Shown piece after piece: positions 8,348-19,700 of a stretch of 64,000 bases of DNA. The stretch is from positions 248,001 to 312,000 of the forward strand of contig NZ_CP150227.1 in the NCBI RefSeq assembly GCF_037971845.1, written 5' to 3'. Each line of letters starts with the position of its first letter. The first letter of the stretch is position 1. The position numbers and the translations under genes were made by a program. The notes below the pieces were generated by a model. The model ran no database searches. It was not told the origin of the DNA and was given only the letters and a program-made list of their open reading frames with translations. This DNA comes from Paenibacillus sp. FSL R5-0766 (GTDB lineage Bacteria > Bacillota > Bacilli > Paenibacillales > Paenibacillaceae).

Positions 8348-9334
8348 GTGACGCATATGAGTCGAGCTACGGAAATCATACCCGCCAAGATGGAACTCCA
8401 ACAGAGGAAACATGTGGAGCCCAAGCGGCAGCATCCATTCATCAAAAGCCTCAAGAAGCACTGGGAGCTCTACCTGCTCGTGTTGCCCCCGGTGTTGTAT
8501 CTGTTGATCTTCAAGTACATCCCTATGGTGGGTGTCCAGATCGCCTTCAAGGACTTCAGTGTAGTCAAAGGAATCTGGGGAAGCCCGTGGGTCGGATTCA
8601 AACACTTTGAAGCCTTCTTCCAATCTCCAAACTTCTGGCTGTTAATCAAAAACACGATAGGCATCAGCTTTTATTCCTTAATTGCCGGTTTCCCCATTCC
8701 GATCCTTCTGGCGCTGGCGCTGAATGAGATTCGAACGGGTTACTTCAAGAAGACTGTGCAGATGGTCACTTACGCTCCGCATTTTATCTCAACGGTTGTT
8801 ATGGTATCCATTATCATTCTGATGCTCTCCCCGCATGTGGGCGTGGTAGACAAGCTATTCACACTGCTCGGCTTCCCGATGACCAACTTCATGGGTATCC
8901 CGGAATACTTCAAATCGATCTATGTCTGGTCAGGTGTGTGGCAGGGCATGGGATATTCATCAATTATATATATCGCAGCTCTTGCTGGTGTTGATCCATC
9001 TCTCTATGAAGCAGCAAAGATGGACGGCGCATCAAGGCTTCGGAAAATATGGCACATCGACCTCCCATCGCTCGTTCCAGTCACCGTTATCATGCTGATT
9101 CTGAGTCTGGGCAGCATTATGGGCGTGGGCTTCGAGAAAATATACCTGATGCAGAATCCGCTCAATACAAGCGCTTCGGAGGTCATCTCCACGTATGTGT
9201 ACAAGGTGGGTCTGATCGGAGCGAATTTCAGTTTCTCCTCGGCAGTAGGGTTCTTCAACTCCATTATCAACCTGATCCTGCTGGTTATCGTCAACGGCAT
9301 ATCGCGCAAAGTATCCCAGAACAGCTTGTGGTAA
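8348..9334 (+). CDS. ABC sugar transporter permease, LplB/YtcP type
   Basis: Inner-membrane subunit of a type-I importer for oligosaccharides. The 328 aa have a cytoplasmic N-terminus of ~40 residues and then six predicted membrane helices (first LYLLVLPPVLYLLIFKYIP). The cytoplasmic EAA loop is EAAKMDGASRLRKIWHIDLP, which contacts the ATPase. No ATPase gene is present in the cluster; Lpl-type systems normally share a housekeeping MsmX-like ATPase encoded elsewhere. The second permease starts 15 bp after its stop. ATG follows GAAGGAGTGACGCAT. Confidence 0.92.
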   Translation: MTHMSRATEIIPAKMELQQRKHVEPKRQHPFIKSLKKHWELYLLVLPPVLYLLIFKYIPMVGVQIAFKDFSVVKGIWGSPWVGFKHFEAFFQSPNFWLLIKNTIGISFYSLIAGFPIPILLALALNEIRTGYFKKTVQMVTYAPHFISTVVMVSIIILMLSPHVGVVDKLFTLLGFPMTNFMGIPEYFKSIYVWSGVWQGMGYSSIIYIAALAGVDPSLYEAAKMDGASRLRKIWHIDLPSLVPVTVIMLILSLGSIMGVGFEKIYLMQNPLNTSASEVISTYVYKVGLIGANFSFSSAVGFFNSIINLILLVIVNGISRKVSQNSLW

Positions 9335-9349
9335 AGGAGGAGCTTATCC

Positions 9350-10258
9350 ATGTTCAACCTGATTAATCGTAACCGGATCAAGGACCCGCTCGGTGACCGC
9401 ATTTTCATGACACTTAACTACATCTTTCTGTTCGCCATACTGCTAACGGTGTTTTACCCGCTCTTGTATATTATCAGTTCTTCGTTTAGCTCTTCACGAG
9501 CCGTGACATCCGGTCAGGTGTGGCTGTTCCCGGTCGACTTTAACATCAAGGCGTACATCTCCATTTTCAAAAGCCAACAGCTTATGCTCGGTTTCTATAA
9601 CACGATCATCTACACCGTGGTGGGTACGTTCATTAACGTGGTGCTGACCGTCATGCTGGCATATCCTTTGTCACGAAAATCGTTCTATGGACGAGGAGCC
9701 ATCATCATTTTCATGATGATCACGATGTTCTTTGATGGTGGTCTGATTCCTACCTACCTCTTGATGAAGGACCTGCACCTGCTGGATACACGCTGGGCGA
9801 TGTGGCTGCCCGGGGCGCTCGCGGTGTTCCAGGTCATTGTGGCAAGGACTTTCTTCCAATCTTCAATCCCGGAAGAACTCGGGGAGGCCGCGGAAATGGA
9901 CGGTTGCCGGGATATCCGGTATCTGATCAGCGTAGTTCTTCCCTTATCGAAGCCTATTCTGGCGGTCATGACACTCATGTATGCCGTAGGTCACTGGAAT
10001 GCATACTTTGATGCACTGATCTACCTGCGTTCCGAGAAGTTGTTCCCTTTGCAATACGTGCTTCGCAATCTGCTTATCCTGAACGCGGCTGATCCGGCGA
10101 TGCTTGCCAATACCAGCCAACAGATGCGGGACCAAGGCTTCGAGCAGGTGTTGAAATATGCACTGATTGTTGTGGCGAGCATTCCAATTCTCATCATGTA
10201 TCCATTTGTACAGAAGCATTTTGTTAAAGGGGTCATGGTGGGTTCCCTGAAAGGTTAA
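9350..10258 (+). CDS. ABC sugar transporter permease, LplC/YtcP type
   Basis: Second permease of the importer, 302 aa, with six membrane helices. The EAA loop is EAAEMDGCRDIRYLISVVLP. The conserved N-terminal GDRIFMTLNYIFL and the C-terminal end KHFVKGVMVGSLKG are typical of the Lpl carbohydrate uptake group. RBS: AAAGGAGGAGC. It lies between the first permease and the binding lipoprotein and is translationally tight with both. Confidence 0.92.
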   Translation: MFNLINRNRIKDPLGDRIFMTLNYIFLFAILLTVFYPLLYIISSSFSSSRAVTSGQVWLFPVDFNIKAYISIFKSQQLMLGFYNTIIYTVVGTFINVVLTVMLAYPLSRKSFYGRGAIIIFMMITMFFDGGLIPTYLLMKDLHLLDTRWAMWLPGALAVFQVIVARTFFQSSIPEELGEAAEMDGCRDIRYLISVVLPLSKPILAVMTLMYAVGHWNAYFDALIYLRSEKLFPLQYVLRNLLILNAADPAMLANTSQQMRDQGFEQVLKYALIVVASIPILIMYPFVQKHFVKGVMVGSLKG

Positions 10259-10387
10259 TCCTTGTGAATTAAGCCCGGTTGCCTCTTGAAAGGAGGTGGA
10301 AGGAACACGCCGGCTTCCGGGGTCGATTTTATAAACGTGCAGTACAAATCAATAATTTGCCGTTATGAACAAAAAGGAGGAGTCAGA

Positions 10388-12025
10388 TTGAGAAAATCTT
10401 GGATTTCGATGTTGTTTCTGGTCTTTGCTTCGATGGCTTTGTTGTCCGCATGCAGTTCATCCGAGGAATCGGGTGGAAGTAGCGGCGGTAGCGGGGAGAG
10501 CGGCGGTCCTGTAACCATGACCCTCTTTGCTCCGCAAGGCAAAGCGTCCATGGAAGAGAATGAATTTACCCAATTTATCGAAGACAAGTTCGACGTTACC
10601 CTAAAATGGGATCTGGCCCCAACGGACGCCTTGCAGGATCGCAGACAATTGCTGCTGGCCAGTGGTGATTATCCCGAAGTGTTTCTTCACGGCAAGTTCA
10701 CCACCTCAGACCTTCAAACCTATGGAAAACAAGGCGTGTTCCTTCCGCTACAGGATCTGATTAAGGAGTATGGTCCGAATCTGACCAAGATTATGGAAGA
10801 GAAACCTTACTTCAAAGAAGCCATCACAGCACCGGACGGAAACATCTATGCGCTGCCAATCTTCAATGAATGTTACCACTGCACGTATGCACAGAAATAC
10901 TGGATCAACACGGAGTGGCTCGATAATTTGGGCCTGAAAATGCCAACCACAACAGATGAACTGTATACCGTTCTGAAGGCGTTTAAGACACAAGATCCAA
11001 ACGGTAACGGGAAAGCGGACGAGATTCCACTCACGGGCGCACCGAACAAGTATGTATGGAATGGCAACATTGATGCCTACCTGATGAATAGCTTTATATA
11101 CAATGACAACGACAAGTATCTGATCGTGAACGATGGCAAGGTGAGTTTTGCCGCCAATCAGGAAGGCTGGAAGAAAGGGCTGGAGTACATGAATAAATTG
11201 TATGCAGATGGCCTGATTGATCCGGCTTCCTTTACACAGAACGATCAGGCGATCGGACAACTGGGCAACAAGGAAGGCGATGAAGTGGTCGGCTCCATTA
11301 CAACGGCGCTGGTCAGTTATCTCGTGAATACTTATGACAAAGACATCACCCGTCACCAGCACTGGGAGATCGTTCCTCCATTGAAAGGACCAGATGGAGT
11401 GCAGACGACAGGCGCTACACAGAGCGTAGGTGAGTTTGAGTTTGCCATCACGAACAAAGCGACAGAAGCACAGCAGATTGCCGCCATCAAAATCGTAGAC
11501 TACATGTTCAGTGAAGAAGGTGCGCTGTACGCGGAGTATGGACCAACTGAAGGCAAGGGCTGGAAGAAGGCAGATGCAGATGAGAAAAACATCAATGGCG
11601 AGCCAGCCAAATACAGCTACTACAACCTGCCTGAGCGTGATCCGAACGTTGTTGTGAACGAGAGTTGGTCACAGATCGGAGCACATGACTTATCCAACAC
11701 ATTCCGTAATCTGTTTGCGGAAGGACAGAATCCTTTAGAAGCAGAGGGTTATGGTACACGTCTGGCTCAAGCAACTAATGTGTATGAACCTTATGCACCC
11801 AAAGAAGTATACCCTGCGAACGTATTTATTCGTCCAGAGGATACGGAATCAGCTGCACAACTGACTACGGCCATTAAGGATTATGTGCAGACGAATATGG
11901 CACAGTTCATTATTGGCAGCAAGAGCATTGATAAGGAATGGGATTCGTATGTCAAAGGCTTCGATGGTCTCGGACTGAGTAATTACCTTGAGATCTACCA
12001 GCGTGCCATTGAGAAAAATCAATAA
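10388..12025 (+). CDS. extracellular sugar-binding lipoprotein (LplA type)
   Basis: Solute receptor of the importer, anchored on the outer face of the membrane. The TTG start at 10388 is preferred over an in-frame ATG at 10286: AAAAAGGAGG lies 7 nt upstream, and the protein then begins with a clean lipoprotein signal, MRKSWISMLFLV...LLSAC, with acylated Cys22. A Ser/Gly linker of ~25 residues and a ~500-residue periplasmic-binding-protein fold follow. Total 545 aa, as usual for LplA/YtcQ proteins. The fold contains TQDPNGNGKADEIPLTG, a family EF-hand-like calcium loop. It is the last importer gene, with no ATPase following. Confidence 0.9.
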   Translation: MRKSWISMLFLVFASMALLSACSSSEESGGSSGGSGESGGPVTMTLFAPQGKASMEENEFTQFIEDKFDVTLKWDLAPTDALQDRRQLLLASGDYPEVFLHGKFTTSDLQTYGKQGVFLPLQDLIKEYGPNLTKIMEEKPYFKEAITAPDGNIYALPIFNECYHCTYAQKYWINTEWLDNLGLKMPTTTDELYTVLKAFKTQDPNGNGKADEIPLTGAPNKYVWNGNIDAYLMNSFIYNDNDKYLIVNDGKVSFAANQEGWKKGLEYMNKLYADGLIDPASFTQNDQAIGQLGNKEGDEVVGSITTALVSYLVNTYDKDITRHQHWEIVPPLKGPDGVQTTGATQSVGEFEFAITNKATEAQQIAAIKIVDYMFSEEGALYAEYGPTEGKGWKKADADEKNINGEPAKYSYYNLPERDPNVVVNESWSQIGAHDLSNTFRNLFAEGQNPLEAEGYGTRLAQATNVYEPYAPKEVYPANVFIRPEDTESAAQLTTAIKDYVQTNMAQFIIGSKSIDKEWDSYVKGFDGLGLSNYLEIYQRAIEKNQ

Positions 12026-12204
12026 TAGAAGGATTCAATATAGAGGCTGTCCCGTCTGTCACCCGTGACCGGGATGGTCTTCTCCTATGACAACCCCACG
12101 TCATCCGATATAATGTACTGAATATTTATGGAAAATTAGTGATCAGCACAGATGTTTGTTAGTCGTCATTCAGCATGAACAGTAATGGTGGGGGGATCTC
12201 GGAG

Positions 12205-14424
12205 ATGAACAACAATTGGTTTAGGCGTTTGCTGTTATCGTATCTGCCTGTTTTCTTTATTGTGACGACCATTCTCTTTTTTATTTTCTTCCAGGTATTC
12301 AATGAACAGAACCGTAGGGAAGCGCTCAAGGCCAATGAATTTCTGGCCTCTCAGGTCACGCAATATCTGGACAACTCCCTGCGTTCCATCGACTTCAAGG
12401 TACTGCGTGAGATTTTGACCAACCCTAACTTGAAGAATTATTTCTCGGTATCTGGCAGCGATGATGTGTATGCCGGCATTCAGGCGGTCCAGGTGGTTGA
12501 TGAATTGAAAATAGAGTATCCGCTGATTGATTCGATTTATCTCGTTCGTTATGGAGATGGCACGGTCTTCAGTAACGGGAAGGCTGTTCCGATTGAAGAG
12601 TTCCCGGATGCAGACTTTATTGCAGATAGCCGGACGAGGGATGAACAGAAATGGGCAGGAGCACGAGCGTTCCGGGCTTTCCCATCGCAAGCGACTGAGC
12701 AAGTGATTACGATTGTACGCAGTGTAGGAAACGGCAAAGGGCTTGTGGTCACGAACGTGGACTTGAGTACCCTAAGGAAATCCATCATGCAGATGTATGA
12801 TCCGGAATTTACGTTTGTGAACATCTTCAACCGTTCGGGCGGCAATCTGTGGGATAGCAGCATGCCAGGAGGGGGTGCAGCTTCTACTAAAACCACGTCG
12901 GGAGAAGTTTTCTCCGAATTTACGTCGAGTTATAGCGGTTGGAAGGTGCAGACAGGTCTTAATAATGGAAAAATCGTCAAATGGACTCTGCAATTTTATA
13001 ATATCTGGTTTGCCTTTGCGATAGTGGTTGTGTTGATCGGGGTGGTGTGGGTGATCTACGTGACCCGTAGGAATTACAAGCCGATTCAGCAGATTGTCAC
13101 GTTAATTCAGACCGTCTCTTCGCAGAAGCAATCGGGGCTGGGCTATGGCAAAGAGAATGAGTTTAGATTCATCCATACAACGCTGGAACGCATGATTGAT
13201 CAGACGAGGCAATATCAGGAGGAGCACGAAGAGAATCTGATTTTGCAGAAAAAAATGTTCTTTCAGGAGTTGCTGGAGGGCACACGAGACTTTACGAGCA
13301 CGGAGCTGACAGCGGAGATAGAGAAGTTCAAACTGCCTGAGCTGGAGCATCATTGGGCCGTCATGGTAGTTGAAATGGATCGGTATGATGCATTTGTGAC
13401 GGAGTATCATGATCAGGACCAATCCCTCCTGAAATTTGTGTTATCCAGTATTCTGCAGGAGAGTGCCCGCCATGAAGGAACCGAAGTATGGGCTGAATGG
13501 ATCTCCGATCAGCGTCTGTACGCCATCCTCTGGATTCCGGAAATGGAACAAGCTGAGGAGACTGAACATCGATTGCTTGCTGGTTATCTGGACAGAATCG
13601 ATCAGTATCTGAACTTCACCGTGACCATTGGTGTTGGTCGGGTTGCTGTTGATATTCGGGGGTTGAGAGCTTCATTGAAAGAAGCTGTGCATGCGCTGGA
13701 GTACAAGGCTGTACTGGGCATAAATCGCATCATTCCGTGTAGTGATGTGCCGAATTCGACCAATGATGTGTATGAGTTCCTGAAGACCATCTCCCTGCTG
13801 GTACAGGCGATGCGCTTGTCGGACGATGTTTGGGAAAAGCATTTTGAGAGACTGTTTGAACAAATCAGTGAGTCCGTTCTGTCCCGTCAGGAGATTATGA
13901 ATACGATCCAATTGTTATTTCAACATTACAATCGGGAATTCGCCGAACTTCCACGAGAGTATCAGGAGTCATGGGCCGCTATATTCACCCCACTTCTTCC
14001 AAGGCTGGAGGGCTGGGAGACGTTAGACGATCTGCGTGAGCTGTGCTGGGAAGGGTTCAGAGAACTGGCGTTGCAGATGCAGACGCTGCATTGTTCCCGA
14101 AAACACAGATCACATATTCTGGAGATACGCAAATACATCGAAGAGCATTACAACAATCCTGATCTGTCACTCAACTACCTTAGTGATCTATTCGATATTA
14201 ATCCGAAGTATCTGAGCAAGCTTTTCAAGGATGAGATTGGGGAGAAGTTTGTGGATCTGCTCATTAGTCATCGCATCGAAAAAGCCAAGCTGCTCATGCA
14301 GGAGACGGATAAGGCTATTCAGGAGATCAGTGAAGAAGTGGGATACACGAACTATAATTCCTTCAACCGGGCTTTCAAAAACGTGGTGGGTGTGGCACCA
14401 AGTGACTACCGCAAAGCCATGTGA
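12205..14424 (+). CDS. membrane-bound AraC-family transcriptional regulator (YesS/YtdP type)
   Basis: Likely senses the extracellular glycan or its binding protein and activates the locus. Membrane helix 1 is near residues 8-30. An extracellular Cache-like domain spans ~35-265. Helix 2 is near 275-297 (YNIWFAFAIVVVLIGVVWVIYV). A cytoplasmic linker with a GGDEF-degenerate-like region follows, then a C-terminal double HTH (~640-739: YLSDLFDINPKYLSKLFK and EVGYTNYNSFNRAFK). The start at 12205 has GGTGGGGGGATCTCGGAG upstream; an in-frame ATG ten codons earlier has no RBS. It sits between the importer and GH3/GH38, the usual place for a local regulator of Lpl-type systems. Confidence 0.9.
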   Translation: MNNNWFRRLLLSYLPVFFIVTTILFFIFFQVFNEQNRREALKANEFLASQVTQYLDNSLRSIDFKVLREILTNPNLKNYFSVSGSDDVYAGIQAVQVVDELKIEYPLIDSIYLVRYGDGTVFSNGKAVPIEEFPDADFIADSRTRDEQKWAGARAFRAFPSQATEQVITIVRSVGNGKGLVVTNVDLSTLRKSIMQMYDPEFTFVNIFNRSGGNLWDSSMPGGGAASTKTTSGEVFSEFTSSYSGWKVQTGLNNGKIVKWTLQFYNIWFAFAIVVVLIGVVWVIYVTRRNYKPIQQIVTLIQTVSSQKQSGLGYGKENEFRFIHTTLERMIDQTRQYQEEHEENLILQKKMFFQELLEGTRDFTSTELTAEIEKFKLPELEHHWAVMVVEMDRYDAFVTEYHDQDQSLLKFVLSSILQESARHEGTEVWAEWISDQRLYAILWIPEMEQAEETEHRLLAGYLDRIDQYLNFTVTIGVGRVAVDIRGLRASLKEAVHALEYKAVLGINRIIPCSDVPNSTNDVYEFLKTISLLVQAMRLSDDVWEKHFERLFEQISESVLSRQEIMNTIQLLFQHYNREFAELPREYQESWAAIFTPLLPRLEGWETLDDLRELCWEGFRELALQMQTLHCSRKHRSHILEIRKYIEEHYNNPDLSLNYLSDLFDINPKYLSKLFKDEIGEKFVDLLISHRIEKAKLLMQETDKAIQEISEEVGYTNYNSFNRAFKNVVGVAPSDYRKAM

Positions 14425-14469
14425 GTGCATGCGCCTAACTAATTCCGAACGCATAAGGAGAATGTGCAT

Positions 14470-16782
14470 ATGGACTATAAAGATGCTTCGCTTCCCATTC
14501 AGGAACGGGTTCAGGATCTGATCGGACGGATGACAACGGCAGAGAAGATTGGACAACTCATTCAGCCGATGGGATGGAAGACGTATGATAAAGCAGATGA
14601 TGGTACAGTACAGGTGACGGAAGAGTTCAAAGCGGACATGGAACAGGGTGGTGTCGGTTCTCTGTACGGTGTGCTTCGGGCCGATCCATGGACCGAAGTG
14701 ACGCTGGAAACGGGGCTTACTCCACGGCAGGGAGCCGTTGCCACAAATGTCATTCAGCGGTATGCCATGGAGCATTCCCGGCTGGGCATACCCATTTTGT
14801 TTGGGGAAGAGTGTTCCCACGGGCATATGGCGATCGGGGCAACAGTTTTTCCGGTACCGTTAATGGTGGGAAGTACGTGGAATATGGAACTGTACCGCAA
14901 GATGTGTGAAGCCATCGCTGTGGAGACCCGGAGCCAAGGGGGAGCGGCAACGTATTCCCCGGTGCTTGATGTCGTACGTGACCCGAGATGGGGACGGACG
15001 GAGGAATGTTTTGCCGAAGATCCTTACTTGATTGGTGAATTTGCAGTGGAAGCCATGAAGGGACTACAGGGTGAAGGCCTCGATTCCAACCAGACGATTG
15101 TCGCTACACTTAAGCATTTTGCGGCTTATGGCAGCTCGGAGGGTGGGCGCAATGCTGCTCCGGTGCATATGGGCTTACGTGAATTACATGAAATAGATCT
15201 GTTGCCGTTCAAAAAAGCAGTGGAAGCCGGGGCTTGTTCCGTCATGACCGCTTATAACGAGATAGATGGCGTACCGTGCACGTCCAGTACGTATCTGCTG
15301 AATGACCTTCTGCGCGAGCAGTGGGGTTTTGATGGATTTGTCATTACTGATTTTGGCGCCATTCAGATGTTGGTCCATGGACATAACACCGCCGAGAACG
15401 GGGAACAGGCCGTAGCGCAGTCCCTTCAGGCAGGGGTAGACATGGAAATGTCCGGCTACATGTATCGCAAACATCTTGGTCAGGCGCTTGAGCAGGGATC
15501 GATCGAAGAGAAGGATCTGGACTTGGCTGTGAGGCGGGTGTTGGAGATGAAATTCAGACTGGGGTTATTCGAACAGCCTTTCGTAGATCCTGACTTTGCA
15601 GAACAGGTCATCGGATGTGAAGACCATATTCAGCTGGCGAGAGAAGTCGCGCAAGAGGGGATTGTTTTACTGAAAAATGAGGGCAATACTCTTCCGCTTG
15701 CCAAAACAGGTACAAAGCTAGCTGTCATTGGTCCGAACGCGAACCATATCTATAACCAGCTTGGGGACTACACCTCGCCACAGCCGAGAGAACAGATTGT
15801 CACCGTACTGGATGGCATTACGCGCAAGCTTGGCGCGGATTCGGGTCAGGTGCTGTACGCACCTGGATGCCGGATTAAAGGCGATTCCAGAGAGGGCTTT
15901 GCACAAGCGCTCGCCTGTGCGGAACAGGCCGATGTCATCGTGATGGTGATGGGTGGTTCCAGCGCCCGCGATTTTGGTGAAGGTACGATCGACTTGCGGA
16001 CAGGTGCGTCTGTGGTAACCGATGATCCATGGAACGACATGGAGTGTGGCGAGGGCATTGACCGGGCATCCCTGAATCTCATGGGTGTTCAATTGGAGCT
16101 GGTGCAGGAGGTACATAAGCTGGAAAAACCCGTTATCATGGTCTATATCAACGGCCGTCCCATTGCTGAACCTTGGATTGATGAGCATGTCCATGCGATT
16201 GTGGAAGCGTGGTATCCCGGGCAGGAAGGCGGTAACGCGATTGCGGATATACTGTTCGGTGATGTGAATCCATCTGGCCGCCTTACCGTCTCCATTCCCA
16301 AGCATGCTGGGCAACTTCCGGTCTACTATCATGCCAAACGCACTCGTGGCAAACGGTATCTGGAGATGGATCTGGCGCCACAGTATCCGTTCGGATATGG
16401 ACTGAGCTACACCGAATTCAAATACGAGAACGTAAGGGTTATACCGGATGTGATCGGCCCGGACGATGAAACTCAGGTGATGGTTGAAGTCACAAATACC
16501 GGAGCGGTTGCGGGAAGTGAGGTTGTGCAGTTGTATATCACGGATGTATCAGCTTCGGTCACGCGAGCTGAAATGTCACTGAAAGGTTTTCGTAAAATCC
16601 ATCTGGAGCCAGGACAGACCCATACCGTTACGTTCCCTGTGCAAAAGGAACACCTCGCACTGATCGACTCCCGTCTCCAGTCTGTCGTAGAACCGGGTGA
16701 ATTCAGGCTCATGGTTGGCCGCAATTCTATGGATTGGACCGCCTGCAGTTTGCACATTCAGACGGTGGGGGTGGAGGTATGA
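14470..16782 (+). CDS. glycoside hydrolase family 3 (beta-xylosidase/beta-glucosidase-like)
   Basis: Exo-acting beta-glycosidase of 770 aa. The N-terminal barrel carries YSPVLDVVRDPRWGRTEECF, KHFAAYGSSEGGRN and nucleophile D294 in VITDFGAI. The alpha/beta sandwich follows at ~390-610, and a C-terminal fibronectin-III-like domain (VVQLYITDVSASVTRAEMSL) completes the protein. SEGGRN-type motifs resemble the beta-xylosidase branch, but beta-glucosidase activity is equally possible. ATG at 14470 has AAGGAG 9 nt upstream; a GTG six bases earlier is too close to it. No signal peptide. The stop overlaps the GH38 start in ATGA. Confidence 0.9.
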   Translation: MDYKDASLPIQERVQDLIGRMTTAEKIGQLIQPMGWKTYDKADDGTVQVTEEFKADMEQGGVGSLYGVLRADPWTEVTLETGLTPRQGAVATNVIQRYAMEHSRLGIPILFGEECSHGHMAIGATVFPVPLMVGSTWNMELYRKMCEAIAVETRSQGGAATYSPVLDVVRDPRWGRTEECFAEDPYLIGEFAVEAMKGLQGEGLDSNQTIVATLKHFAAYGSSEGGRNAAPVHMGLRELHEIDLLPFKKAVEAGACSVMTAYNEIDGVPCTSSTYLLNDLLREQWGFDGFVITDFGAIQMLVHGHNTAENGEQAVAQSLQAGVDMEMSGYMYRKHLGQALEQGSIEEKDLDLAVRRVLEMKFRLGLFEQPFVDPDFAEQVIGCEDHIQLAREVAQEGIVLLKNEGNTLPLAKTGTKLAVIGPNANHIYNQLGDYTSPQPREQIVTVLDGITRKLGADSGQVLYAPGCRIKGDSREGFAQALACAEQADVIVMVMGGSSARDFGEGTIDLRTGASVVTDDPWNDMECGEGIDRASLNLMGVQLELVQEVHKLEKPVIMVYINGRPIAEPWIDEHVHAIVEAWYPGQEGGNAIADILFGDVNPSGRLTVSIPKHAGQLPVYYHAKRTRGKRYLEMDLAPQYPFGYGLSYTEFKYENVRVIPDVIGPDDETQVMVEVTNTGAVAGSEVVQLYITDVSASVTRAEMSLKGFRKIHLEPGQTHTVTFPVQKEHLALIDSRLQSVVEPGEFRLMVGRNSMDWTACSLHIQTVGVEV

Positions 16783-19700
16783 TTCGAATTCAGCGATTCA
16801 TCGAAGATCTGAAGCAGCGGCAATGGCTAGATACGATCGAGCTTCCAGCGTGGGAGATGCAGAGGGCCAGATACATTCGGCCAGGGGAATACGAGTACGA
16901 GCAGGCATATGAAAATGAAGATGAACAGGCAGAAAAGGCAATGCAATGCTTGAATCCGCTGAATAGCGTACACGGAACGACGTATTTTCTGAGCAAACGT
17001 GTGGAGATTCCGGCGGAATGGCAAGATCAAGCTGTTGGGCTGATCTTCGAGGCTGGAGGAGAAGGGCTGCTTAAGGTGAATGGCATACCTTATCACGGAT
17101 TGGACCGGAACCACGGGTTCGTACCACTTCCGAGAAGTCGGGTAGGAAATACACCGCAGTTGGAGATTGAACTCTACGATCCGATTCCAGAGCCGCATGA
17201 TTCACTCAATCGACAAGCTGTCATTCAGCCGCCAATTCAGGGCATTCGGGCAGCATTGGTTCATGTTAATCAGCCACTGCAGAGCCTGATGTACAGCGTT
17301 ACGGTACTCGCTGAGTCGCTCCGGGCATATAACGAGAAGGAGCCCAAGCGGATGGCACTTGTTCAGGCCATTCATCAGGTGATGGATAACATGTACAATG
17401 ACCCGGAACGCTGGAGTGATGCAGCCTGGATACAGAACTTCGAACATGGGTTAGTACAGTCAGTACAGCAGGAAGACCCGGAGGAATATCGAAGTGGCTT
17501 CATGCATCTGGTCGGACAATCCCACATTGATATTGCCTGGCTGTGGCCTGTACGTGAGACGGTTCGCAAGTCCAGTCGCACGTTCTCGACCATGTGTACG
17601 TTGATGGACACGTACCCGGATTTTGTGTATTCCCAGAGCCAACCGCAGTTGTATGCCTTCGTAAAGGATCATCACCCGGAGCTGTACGAGCGAGTTAAAG
17701 CCCGTATTGCTGAAGGCCGCTGGGAGCTGGTCGGAGGCATGTGGGTCGAGCCGGATCTGAATATTCCGAGTGGCGAGTCGTTAGTTCGGCAGATTCTGTA
17801 TGGACAGAACTTCTATCAGGCGGAGTTTGGCAAACGCTCCAACATCGAGTGGCTGCCGGATACCTTTGGCTACTGTGCTTCCTTGCCGCAGATGCTGAAA
17901 CTCGCGGATATTCCTTATTTTATGACCACCAAGCTGAATTGGAATGATACCAATGTGTTTCCGTATGACCTCTTCGACTGGGTAGGCATTGATGGTACTT
18001 CGGTGCTGGCGTATCTGAACCATGGGGTGAATGAACATACGCGTCCCAAAGATGTGGATGAACATTGGCAATCATTTAAACAAAAGGATGTGCACCCTGA
18101 GCAAATGTTGCTTTACGGACATGGCGATGGTGGTGGCGGCGTGACGAATGAGATGGTGGAGTTTGCGGAGCGATCCCACTTGATGGTGGGACAGCCGATC
18201 AGCAAATTCAGCACAGCAGGCGCTTTTTTTGAAGACATATCATTAAATCATCCGACGTTGCCGAAATGGCACGGGGACTTGTATCTGGAACTGCATCGCG
18301 GAACGTACACAACTCATGCGAGGAACAAACGTAGCAACCGTAAGGCAGAGGTATTATATCGGGAAGCGGAGATCTGGGGGCAATTTGCCGGGGCTTACGG
18401 CGCGCACACGAAGAATGATCTGGATGAAGGCTGGAAGTTGATTATGCTCAACCAATTCCATGACATTATTCCGGGAACGTCGATTCCTGAAGTATACGTA
18501 ACGTCCACCGAGGAGTACACGAAGGTATTTGCACTGGGTACATCCGCACTGCGGGAAACGCTCGATACACTTGCAGAGAACATTGCAACAGATGAAGTCG
18601 ATGGTCTCCCCTATATTATATTCAACAGCCTCGGCTGGAAACGCGGAGAAAATATCACCATTACAGGGGATGCTCACCTCGCCAGGATGGCAGCATTTGA
18701 TCGTCAAGGAAACCGTCTGGCCTGTGATCTTGAACAAAAGGAAGACAAGTATACGTTGCTCGTGCATGTTCCGTCGATTCCTGCTTTTGGGTATACAACC
18801 ATATGGCTGCGCGAAGCATCGGATGTTATCCTTCCAGTAAGGGAAGAAAAATCCTTCCCTTCCACGTGGGAAACTGAATTTTACACGCTTGAGTTTAATG
18901 ACTTGGGAGAGATCACTCGATGGTATGACAAAACGGTAGGACGTGACTGGCTGAAGCCTGGTGATCGGGCGAATGAGTGGCAGTTTTTCCACGACAAACC
19001 GACGTACTGGGATGCATGGGATATCGATCCACGATTTGAATCCCAGCGAGCTGGTGCGGTGCAGTTGATCTCCAGAGAGATTGTACAGCGCGGGGCTACG
19101 CGAGATGTACTACGCTTTGTCTGGAAGTTGAATCAATCGGAGATCAGTCAGGATATCATTTTGCATCGTTACCAGCGGCGTGTTGATTTCCATACAAAAG
19201 TGAATTGGAATGAGAGTCATAAGCTGCTGAAGGTGGCCTTTCCGGTGGATCTGGTAGCAGCCAAAGCAACCTATGAGATTCCGTTTGGAGCGCTGGAGCG
19301 TCCAACTCATAACAACACCAGTTGGGAGCAGGCACAGTTCGAGGTCTGCGGACATCGTTGGGCGGATATCTCGGAGGGCAACAGCGGTGTGAGTTTGCTG
19401 AATGATTGCAAGTACGGGTATGACATCAAGGATCGGACGATCCGTCTGTCCCTGCTTCGTGCCCCGAAATGGCCGGATGAACATGCCGATCAGGGTGAGC
19501 ATGAATTCACGTATTCATTCCTGCCCCATCAGGGGGATTGGCGACAAGCTGCCGTGGTTCGCCGGGCGATGGAGCTTAATCATCTGGTGGAGGTTGTGGC
19601 AGCGAGTCAGCATTCTGGTCCATTGCCAGCAGAACACGCTTGGGTTCAGTTCCAGAGTGAGCATGTCATTCTGGATGCGGTTAAGCCTGCAGAAGATGGC

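Noticed and set aside
10286..10387. Longer N-terminus for the sugar-binding lipoprotein
   Set aside because: The extra 34 residues would destroy the lipoprotein signal; the TTG at 10388 has the strong RBS.
12026..12204. Terminator between binding protein and AraC gene
   Set aside because: A TCCCG/CGGGA hairpin is present without a T-run, so termination is not supported.
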